This document shows positions 13,396 through 18,679 of a DNA stretch of 18,679 bases, piece by piece. The notes under the pieces were generated by a model, which worked only from the letters and a program-made list of their open reading frames with translations, searched no databases and had not been told where the DNA came from. This DNA comes from Deltaproteobacteria bacterium UBA5799 (GTDB taxonomy: Bacteria; Desulfobacterota; GWC2-55-46): the NCBI GenBank assembly GCA_002418185.1, contig DIDN01000096.1, positions 1-18,679 of the forward strand, read 5' to 3'. The first letter of the stretch is position 1. Each line of letters begins with the position of its first letter. Made by a program: the position numbers and the translations under genes.

Positions 13396-14522
13396 GGGTG
13401 GGCATAAACGCGCTTTATCTCCTCCCCGGAAGGGTGGGCGGAAGCGAGGTGTACCTGAGGAACCTCATTAAGTGGCTCCCGCGCGTAGCGCCAGGGCACG
13501 AGTTCCTGCTTTATATCAACAGGGAGTCCGAGGGGCTACTGGGCGAGGACGGCGTGCAGGTCGTGGTCTGCAAGATCAGGGCCTCGAACCGCCCCTTGAG
13601 GATAGCGTACGAGCAGGCGGTGCTGCCGCTCCGCGCGAGGAAAGACAGGCTCGACGCGCTCTTTTCAGCCGGCATGACGGCCCCTTTCCTCTCGCCCGTC
13701 CCGTCGCTGCTCATGCTATACGACCTGCAGCACGTGAACCAGCCCGGGAACTTCAACAGGTGGTACCTACTTTTCCTCAAATCGATTATCTACATGAGCG
13801 CGAAGAGCGCGCACGCGGTCCTCACGCTCTCAGAGAAGTCAAAGAGGGACATAGTGAAGTTCTACTCCATAGCCCCGGACAGGGTCACGGTCACGCACCT
13901 GGCCTCCGAAAAGTCCGTCTTCCGGGCGAGGCCGCCCGAGGAGTCAACGGCCATCAGGAGGAAGTACGGCCTGCCGCCGGGCTTTGTCCTCTACCTCGCC
14001 TCCTCCCTCCCGCACAAGAACTATGAACGGCTCCTCAAGGCGTTCAAGCTCGTCAAGATAAGCAGACCGGAACTGAAGCTCGCGCTCGCCGGGGCGAGGG
14101 ACTACGGGCAGGAGGCGATAAGGAGGAAAATAGGCGAGCTCGGACTCGATGAGGACGTAATATTCCTGGGCTGGCTGCCTTACGAGGACATACCGGCCGT
14201 CTATTCCGCAGCAGGGCTCTTCGTCTTCCCGTCGCTCCACGAGGGCTTCGGAATACCGGTCATCGAGGCCATGGCCTCTGGCGTCCCTGTGGTCTGCTCG
14301 AATATCGAGCCGCTCGACGAGGTCGCGGGGGAAGCGGCGCTTTTCGTGGACCCCTTGAGCGTTGAGAGCATCGCGCACGGCATGCTCAGGGTCCTCGAGG
14401 ACCCTGCCTTGAGGAAAAGGCTCGTTACCGAAGGCCTCAAGCGCTCTGCCGGGTTCAGCTGGGAGAGGACCGCCGAGCAGACCTTCAAAGCCATATCAGA
14501 TGCGGTAGCGGGGCTGAAATGA
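13392..14522 (+). CDS. Glycosyltransferase, GT4 family (GT-B fold)
   Basis: This 376-residue retaining glycosyltransferase of the GT4 type probably transfers D-rhamnose or mannose from its GDP form at the cytoplasmic membrane face. The N-terminal acceptor domain starts GINALYLLPGRVGGSEVYLRN (4-24). The C-terminal nucleotide-sugar domain has the EX7E motif, E284 and E292 (HEGFGIPVIEA), followed by SGVPVV. The phosphate-contacting SSLPHKNY block is near 204-211. It resembles mannosyl- or rhamnosyltransferases of O-antigen loci such as the WbpY/WbpZ/MtfB type, but the linkage cannot be predicted. The ATG overlaps the rmd stop in an ATGA junction, with GGAGGG about 13 bases upstream. No signal peptide or transmembrane helix is seen. 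Confidence 0.9.
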   Translation: MRVGINALYLLPGRVGGSEVYLRNLIKWLPRVAPGHEFLLYINRESEGLLGEDGVQVVVCKIRASNRPLRIAYEQAVLPLRARKDRLDALFSAGMTAPFLSPVPSLLMLYDLQHVNQPGNFNRWYLLFLKSIIYMSAKSAHAVLTLSEKSKRDIVKFYSIAPDRVTVTHLASEKSVFRARPPEESTAIRRKYGLPPGFVLYLASSLPHKNYERLLKAFKLVKISRPELKLALAGARDYGQEAIRRKIGELGLDEDVIFLGWLPYEDIPAVYSAAGLFVFPSLHEGFGIPVIEAMASGVPVVCSNIEPLDEVAGEAALFVDPLSVESIAHGMLRVLEDPALRKRLVTEGLKRSAGFSWERTAEQTFKAISDAVAGLK

Positions 14523-15313
14523 GGAACCCGCCGAGGATAACCGTCATAACCCCCTCTTACAACCAGGGGGAATTCATAACCGAGACGATTGAGAGCGTAC
14601 TCGGCCAGGAATACCCGGATCTCGAATATCTTGTAATCGACGGCGGCTCTACTGACGGGACGCTGGACGTGCTTAAAAGGTACGAGGGCAGGCTCGCCTG
14701 GGTCTCGGAGCCCGACCGCGGCCAGTCCGACGCCATCAACAAGGGCATAAGGAAGGCGACCGGAGACATAATCGCTTACCTCAACTCGGACGACCTCTAT
14801 GAGGTCGGGGCCCTCAGGAAGGCTGCAGGGTACTTCCTGGCGCACCCGGGATGCCTCTGGGTTACCGGGAGGTGCGGGATAATAGACGCAAAGGGCAGGG
14901 AGACGAGAGGCTACATAGCCGCGTACAAGAACTTTTTGCTTCGCCGGTACGGCTATAATATACTCCTTGTCACGAACTTCATCTCGCAGCCGGCCACTTT
15001 CATAAGGAGGGAGGCCTTCGGCGAGCTCGGCCTTTTCGACGAATCGCAGCACCGTGTGATGGACTACGAGTTCTGGCTCAGGCTGGGGCGCAAATACCCG
15101 CCGGGGTTTATCGACGACTGCCTTGCGCATTTCAGGGTCCACCCCGGCTCAAAGACATCGAGCTCGTTTGACCGCACCTTCAGGGAGGAGCTTGAGGTCG
15201 CCAGGAAATATACGGATTCGGTGCTCCTGAACGGCCTTCATTACCTGAGCTACCTGGGTATACGCGCCGCCTACACGGCCCTTGACGCGGCCTCCAGGCG
15301 GAAGGTCTTTTGA
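14519..15313 (+). CDS. Glycosyltransferase, GT2 family (GT-A fold)
   Basis: This 264-residue inverting glycosyltransferase has a single GT-A domain. ITVITPSYNQG (7-17) opens the nucleotide-binding strand, IDGGSTDGT (40-48) is the second family block, and NSDD (89-92) supplies the metal-binding aspartates. The catalytic-base region lies around VMDYEFWLRL (about 180-189). There are no transmembrane segments, so it is a soluble or peripheral enzyme and not a processive synthase. ATGA overlap with the GT4 gene makes it the fourth member of the gmd-rmd-GT4-GT2 operon. The donor is probably GDP-rhamnose or GDP-mannose by context, though GT2 enzymes use many donors. Composition is backbone-like, and the next gene is clearly different. 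Confidence 0.9.
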   Translation: MRNPPRITVITPSYNQGEFITETIESVLGQEYPDLEYLVIDGGSTDGTLDVLKRYEGRLAWVSEPDRGQSDAINKGIRKATGDIIAYLNSDDLYEVGALRKAAGYFLAHPGCLWVTGRCGIIDAKGRETRGYIAAYKNFLLRRYGYNILLVTNFISQPATFIRREAFGELGLFDESQHRVMDYEFWLRLGRKYPPGFIDDCLAHFRVHPGSKTSSSFDRTFREELEVARKYTDSVLLNGLHYLSYLGIRAAYTALDAASRRKVF

Positions 15314-15348
15314 AAAATGGAGAATTCTCTTGATCGGAGTCTTCAGAA

Positions 15349-16089
15349 GTGAAGTACTACTTCTTCCTTGATGAGACGGGTGACCACGGGTTGAACTACG
15401 TGGACAAAAATTTTCCAATCTTTCTTCTTTGCGGATGCTTACTCAGTGAAGACCATCTCAGGAACCTTGAAACCGAGGTCAATGCCTTCAAACAAGAATA
15501 TTTCAAGACCGAAGGCGTCATTCTTCACTCGAGAGAAATAAGAAAATGCGAAGGGGCCTTCCAGGTACTTTTCGACCTCGATCTCAAGGCCGCCTTCTAT
15601 GAAGATTTGAATCTGATGCTTAAGAAGGGAGAGTATACAATAATAGGGGCTGCGGTCAACAAGGACGAGCATATAAAAAAATACGGCAAGGGGGCGAGAG
15701 ACCCGTATGCGCTTTCTCTTTCTTTCATCATGGAAAGACTTGTGTTCTATCTTCAAAAAATGGACCGTGGCGCAACAGTAGAGGTGCTCGTCGAGGAGCG
15801 AGGCAAGAAAGAGGACCGTATGTTGCAAGCGCATTTCAACTCAATCCTGGACAGGGGAACATACTATGTACAATCTGGAGATTTCAAAAAACTGGTTCGC
15901 AAATTCAAATTTCACTCGAAGAGGGAAAACATTATTGGCCTTCAAGTAGCAGATTTGTGTGCCTACCCGTTGGCGAGATTTCTGATAAGTCCTGATGAGC
16001 CTTATATACCTTTCAGGATTATTGAGAATAAGATTTATTCAAACATGAAGGGCAATTACATGGGGTGGGGGCTGAAAGTTTTTCCATAA
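15349..16089 (+). CDS. DUF3800 family protein
   Basis: This 246-residue protein opens with YYFFLDETGDHG and ends its core with GLQVADLCAYPLAR, the hallmarks of the uncharacterised DUF3800 family. Acidic and polar residues at D8/E9, H60-S61-R62, E149/E150 and D202 are spaced as in an RNase H-like metal-ion nuclease core, a suggestion and not a demonstrated activity. No signal peptide or membrane segment is present. The GTG start at 15349 has GGAG at 15336-15339; the only upstream ATG (15318) reads into a stop. Base composition is lower in G+C than the GT2 gene 35 bases upstream, so it looks imported. DUF3800 genes often occur in mobile or defence-rich regions. A role in the glycan pathway is unlikely despite its position. 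Confidence 0.85.
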   Translation: MKYYFFLDETGDHGLNYVDKNFPIFLLCGCLLSEDHLRNLETEVNAFKQEYFKTEGVILHSREIRKCEGAFQVLFDLDLKAAFYEDLNLMLKKGEYTIIGAAVNKDEHIKKYGKGARDPYALSLSFIMERLVFYLQKMDRGATVEVLVEERGKKEDRMLQAHFNSILDRGTYYVQSGDFKKLVRKFKFHSKRENIIGLQVADLCAYPLARFLISPDEPYIPFRIIENKIYSNMKGNYMGWGLKVFP

Positions 16090-16099
16090 AAAGTAAAGA

Positions 16100-16117
16100 G
16101 TCTCCATTGCTGGAGAC
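16100..16117. other. Hairpin GTCTCC-N6-GGAGAC after DUF3800
   Basis: The six-base arms (16100-16105 and 16112-16117) are perfect complements, 10 bases after the DUF3800 stop. CCCCTT follows rather than a T-run, so it is a poor terminator on the + strand. It may be a processed or factor-assisted 3' end. Confidence 0.3.
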
Positions 16118-16161
16118 CCCTTACCGACCGGGTGACACCCCGATCCTTAAACAACTTAGCT

Positions 16162-16196
16162 ATATCATCATGATGATATCAGTATAACGATATACT
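16162..16196. promoter_or_regulatory. Two adjacent palindromes, probable operators
   Basis: An 18-base perfect palindrome, ATATCATCA followed by its reverse complement TGATGATAT (16162-16179), is followed one base later by AGTATA-ACGA-TATACT (16181-16196). The second dyad contains -10-like hexamers (TATAAC 16183-16188, TATACT 16191-16196). The arrangement suits binding by a dimeric regulator to adjacent sites. It lies 72 bases after the DUF3800 stop and 177 bases before manC, in A+T-rich DNA, so it may belong to the imported segment rather than to manC. The regulator is unknown. Confidence 0.45.
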
Positions 16197-16226
16197 ATGT
16201 GTTCGTCAATAAATTTCTCCTGCAGG

Positions 16227-16263
16227 ACAATATTGTTGTGATTGTTATGAAAATCAATATTAT
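16227..16263 (+). promoter_or_regulatory. Candidate manC promoter
   Basis: TTGTGA (16236-16241) and TATTAT (16258-16263), 16 bases apart, match the -35 at four and the -10 at five of six positions. A 10-base palindrome ACAATATTGT (16227-16236) touches the -35 and could be a regulator site. Transcription would begin near 16270, leaving a leader of about 100 bases with two hairpins. Confidence 0.4.
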
Positions 16264-16271
16264 TCACAAAG

Positions 16272-16356
16272 GCGCCGTGTTATTTGGCGCGGGGTAGTTT
16301 ACATTCGGGTGCGTTAACCATCAAGGACCTCCGCGGGAAGTAGCCTTGTGAGGTCC
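16272..16356 (+). promoter_or_regulatory. Structured manC leader
   Basis: Two hairpins are seen: GCGCC-N9-GGCGC (16272-16290) and GGACCTC-N18-GAGGTCC (16325-16331 with 16350-16356). The second ends exactly at the ribosome-binding region GGAGAAAGGA (16357-16366). A rival stem CAAGG/CCTTG (16322-16326 with 16344-16348) shares two bases with it, so the two cannot form together. This could tune access to the manC start codon; it matches no riboswitch class that I recognise. Confidence 0.35.
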
Positions 16357-16372
16357 GGAGAAAGGAACAACC

Positions 16373-17902
16373 ATGTCGCGGAACGGTTCAGGAAGCAAGA
16401 CGGCCCTGTCGGGCGCAGTAACGGCAGGACGCATTAAGCCACTTAAGAAGGCGCTTGCCGAGGGGGCGGGCGTAAGGAAAAGGCCCGCCTCAAAAGGCAA
16501 GCTCTATGCCGCCATACTGGCCGGGGGCATCGGGAGCAGGTTCTGGCCCCTGAGCCGCGAGACCACCCCGAAGCAGCTCCTCAAGGTCGCGGGCGACGAA
16601 AGCCTCCTAAAGTCGACGATAAAGAGGCTCAGCCCGCTCGTGCCGTCGGAGAGGGTGCGTATAGTAACCAACGCGCGTCAGGCCGAGATAATAAGGCTGC
16701 ACCTCTCCTATGACGGCAAGGCCGTCAACCCGGGCTATGTCATAGAGCCGACCGGCAGGAACACGGCGGCAGCCATAGCGCTGGCGGCCTTCGAGCTGTA
16801 CAGGCAGGACCCCGGGGCCGTGATGGCCGTCCTTCCGGCAGACCATATCATAGAGGACGGCAAGTCCTTCAGGACCGCCATGAAGGCCGCCCTTCAGGCC
16901 GCCCGTGAAGGCCGCCTCGTGACATTCGGCATCGTTCCCACCCACCCGGAGACGGGCTACGGCTACATAAAGGCGGTACCCAGGGCGGTAAAGAAGCTAT
17001 CAGGCTTCAGCATGCGGAAGGTCGAGAAGTTCGTCGAGAAGCCGGACATAAGAAGGGCAAGGCAGTACCTCAAGGAGGGCGGCTATTTCTGGAACTCCGG
17101 TATCTTCGTCTGGAAGGCAGAGAGGATACTCGAAGAGGTGAGAAAGCACCTGCCCGAGACCTTTGAGGCCCTTTCCGGATGCAAGGACACGGAAAGCCTC
17201 ATAGCCGCCTACAAAACGATAAAGGACATATCCATAGACCACGGCATACTCGAGAAGGCCGAGGACGTGGTCATGATACCCGCGAGCTTCCCGTGGTCGG
17301 ACATGGGTAGCTGGAGCTCCTTCAACGCGGTCCTCAAGCCCGACTCCGACGGCAACATCGTCCGCGGCAGGGTCGTGGACATCGGCTCGAAGAACTCGAT
17401 AATACTCGGCTCGGACAGGGCCGTCGCCACGATAGGCCTGAAGGACATGATCCTGGTGGACACGCCCGACGCAACGCTTGTCTGCCCCCGGGAGCGCGCC
17501 CAGGAAGTGAAGGAAGTGGTCGCGGTCCTGAAGAGAAAGGGCTACACCGAGCACGAGACGCACAGGACCGTTGAGCGGCCCTGGGGCTCCTACACGCTCC
17601 TCGAAACAGGCGAGGGCTACAAGATAAAGAGGATAAGGGTCGAGCCGGGAAGGAGGCTCTCGCTCCAGCTCCATCACCACAGGAGCGAGCACTGGGTCGT
17701 CATCTCCGGGACCGCAAGGGTCCAGAGGGGCGAGGAGGTGGTGGACATATCCATAAACCAGTCCACCTATATACCCAGGGGCGTAAAGCACAGGCTTGAG
17801 AACGCCTCCGACGTGCCGCTCGAGATAATAGAGGTGCAAAACGGCGAGTACGTCGAAGAGGAGGACATCGTCCGTTTCGAGGACGACTTCCAGAGGAAGT
17901 GA
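16373..17902 (+). CDS. manC: Mannose-1-phosphate guanylyltransferase / mannose-6-phosphate isomerase
   Basis: This bifunctional type II enzyme makes Man-6-P from Fru-6-P and GDP-mannose from Man-1-P plus GTP. The N-terminal nucleotidyltransferase has LAGGIGSRFWPLSRE (49-63) and TPKQ (65-68); later blocks include DHII and FVEKPD. The C-terminal cupin isomerase starts near 397, with RPWGSY (402-407), metal-site histidines in QLHHHRSEHW (432-441) and the typical tail GEYVEEEDIVRFEDDF. The 509 residues exceed the usual 470-480 because about 42 basic, low-complexity residues precede KLYAAILAGG. The chosen ATG has a strong GGAGAAAGGA site, so the extension is probably real. It completes the GDP-mannose supply for gmd/rmd, but is separated from them by the DUF3800 segment and has its own leader. 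Confidence 0.95.
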   Translation: MSRNGSGSKTALSGAVTAGRIKPLKKALAEGAGVRKRPASKGKLYAAILAGGIGSRFWPLSRETTPKQLLKVAGDESLLKSTIKRLSPLVPSERVRIVTNARQAEIIRLHLSYDGKAVNPGYVIEPTGRNTAAAIALAAFELYRQDPGAVMAVLPADHIIEDGKSFRTAMKAALQAAREGRLVTFGIVPTHPETGYGYIKAVPRAVKKLSGFSMRKVEKFVEKPDIRRARQYLKEGGYFWNSGIFVWKAERILEEVRKHLPETFEALSGCKDTESLIAAYKTIKDISIDHGILEKAEDVVMIPASFPWSDMGSWSSFNAVLKPDSDGNIVRGRVVDIGSKNSIILGSDRAVATIGLKDMILVDTPDATLVCPRERAQEVKEVVAVLKRKGYTEHETHRTVERPWGSYTLLETGEGYKIKRIRVEPGRRLSLQLHHHRSEHWVVISGTARVQRGEEVVDISINQSTYIPRGVKHRLENASDVPLEIIEVQNGEYVEEEDIVRFEDDFQRK

Positions 17903-18029
17903 ACGCACTCAGGCGCTAAAAGGCGCGGGGCCCGGGCCGTTCCGTCTCATTTGACGGCGTCATGGGCCTGGGGAGGTTTCCGGACGGCGCAGCGGGGCCG
18001 TTACTAAATCTTGCGGGGCGTAGGATACG
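17903..18029. other. Intergenic region with small stems
   Basis: Between manC and the transporter gene is a short CCGTC/GACGG stem (17942-17946 with 17953-17957) without a T-run, and a G+C-rich stretch. No convincing promoter or terminator is seen, so read-through from manC is possible. Confidence 0.4.
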
Positions 18030-18679
18030 ATGAGGACGCGCGAACAGTGGGGCACGAGGATAGGGCTCATACTTGCGATGGCCGGAAACGCCATAGGGCT
18101 CGGGAACTTCTTGAGGTTCCCGGTCCAGGCAGCCGAGAACGGCGGCGGGGCGTTCATGATACCCTATTTCATCTCGCTCCTCGTGCTCGGCATACCCCTC
18201 ATGTGGATTGAATGGGGCATAGGCCGATACGGCGGCTTAAGGGGGCACGGCACCGCGCCCGGCATGTTCGACGAGCTCTGGAAGAACAGGGCAGCCAAGT
18301 ACGTCGGCATACTCGGCATCTTTCTGCCGCTCGTTGTTGTCATCTACTACACGTACATCTGCTCCTGGACCCTCGCCTTCGGCGTCTTTTCCCTGATGGG
18401 GAGCTTCCCGGGCACCGACGGCCTGGCGGAAGCGGCCTCGGCCTCGGCCTCCGAGTACCTCAAGCCCTACCAGTCTTTCCTCTATGACTATATCGGCGCA
18501 TCCGGAGGCGGGGACATGCTCACGCCAGGCCCCCTGGCCTACGCGTTTTTCCTCGGGACCCTCGTCCTCGGGCTCTGGATACTGGGCAGGGGCATTTCAG
18601 GCGGCATAGAGGCGCTCAACAAGGTCGCCATACCCGCCCTCTTCATAATGGCGCTCGTTCTCTTCATAAAGGTCTTTAC
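18030..18679 (+). CDS. Sodium-coupled neurotransmitter/amino-acid symporter, LeuT-like (5' part)
   Basis: The frame stays open to the window edge, giving the first 216 residues of a transporter of the neurotransmitter:sodium symporter family. The start ATG has AGGA at 18022-18025. LAMAGNAIGLGNFLRFP (15-31) is the unwound first helix; A21 and N26 correspond to sodium ligands A22 and N27 of Aquifex LeuT. R4/W7 match the inner gate, R29 the outer gate, and Y107 in IYYTY the substrate-site tyrosine Y108. Helices 1-3 recall LeuT very closely, so a hydrophobic amino acid is the best guess for the substrate. The protein acts in the inner membrane. About 300 residues should lie beyond the window. Codon use is backbone-like. 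Confidence 0.93.
   Translation, partial: MRTREQWGTRIGLILAMAGNAIGLGNFLRFPVQAAENGGGAFMIPYFISLLVLGIPLMWIEWGIGRYGGLRGHGTAPGMFDELWKNRAAKYVGILGIFLPLVVVIYYTYICSWTLAFGVFSLMGSFPGTDGLAEAASASASEYLKPYQSFLYDYIGASGGGDMLTPGPLAYAFFLGTLVLGLWILGRGISGGIEALNKVAIPALFIMALVLFIKVF

Noticed and set aside
1..18679. CRISPR array, tRNA or rRNA genes, insertion sequences
   Set aside because: No regularly spaced repeats, no cloverleaf with a conserved TTCGA arm, and no transposase or integrase reading frame was seen on either strand.

Overview
The window is a piece of bacterial chromosome with every supportable gene on the + strand. The backbone is G+C-rich and has an unusual codon habit for such DNA: isoleucine is very often ATA and arginine very often AGG. 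Together with the gene content (pdxA next to uvrA, tadA, a phosphohexomutase, a short CI-type regulator and a GDP-D-rhamnose cassette) this suggests a Gram-negative, anaerobe-like lineage of the broad Deltaproteobacteria/Nitrospirota kind. That placement is inference; the window has no rRNA gene or other taxonomic anchor.

Layout. Bases 1-201 hold a long inverted repeat, a dyad beside a perfect TATAAT box and an interspersed 'TCATTCTGAGCG-type' repeat. Then come pdxA (vitamin B6), an A+T-rich orphan membrane-protein gene that begins on the base after the pdxA stop codon, and uvrA (nucleotide excision repair). Next is a lower-G+C two-gene island: an AAA+ ATPase overlapping a large subtilisin-like protease, an arrangement matching the IetA/IetS anti-phage pair. 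After a 320-bp gene-free stretch rich in hairpins come tadA (tRNA wobble A-to-I editing), a phosphomannomutase/phosphoglucomutase and a CI-like helix-turn-helix regulator. A good intrinsic terminator and a promoter follow, then an overlapping gmd-rmd-GT4-GT2 operon, a lower-G+C DUF3800 gene, a regulatory region packed with dyads, manC, and finally the 5' part of a LeuT-like sodium-coupled transporter that runs off the end.

How the genes fit together. The phosphohexomutase (Man-6-P to Man-1-P), ManC (Man-1-P to GDP-mannose, plus the isomerase), Gmd and the Rmd-like reductase form a complete route from fructose-6-phosphate to GDP-D-rhamnose. The two glycosyltransferases behind them are candidates for using that sugar in a surface glycan. 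No polymerase, flippase or ABC exporter is present in the window.

The accessory genes form the other story. Three compositionally distinct insertions (1174-1746, 4885-8473, 15349-about 16265) interrupt an otherwise ordinary chromosome. Each sits neatly at a gene boundary, with no integrase, transposase or tRNA nearby. The AAA+/subtilisin pair is the clearest defence-type system. The DUF3800 protein and the orphan membrane protein are uncharacterised passengers.
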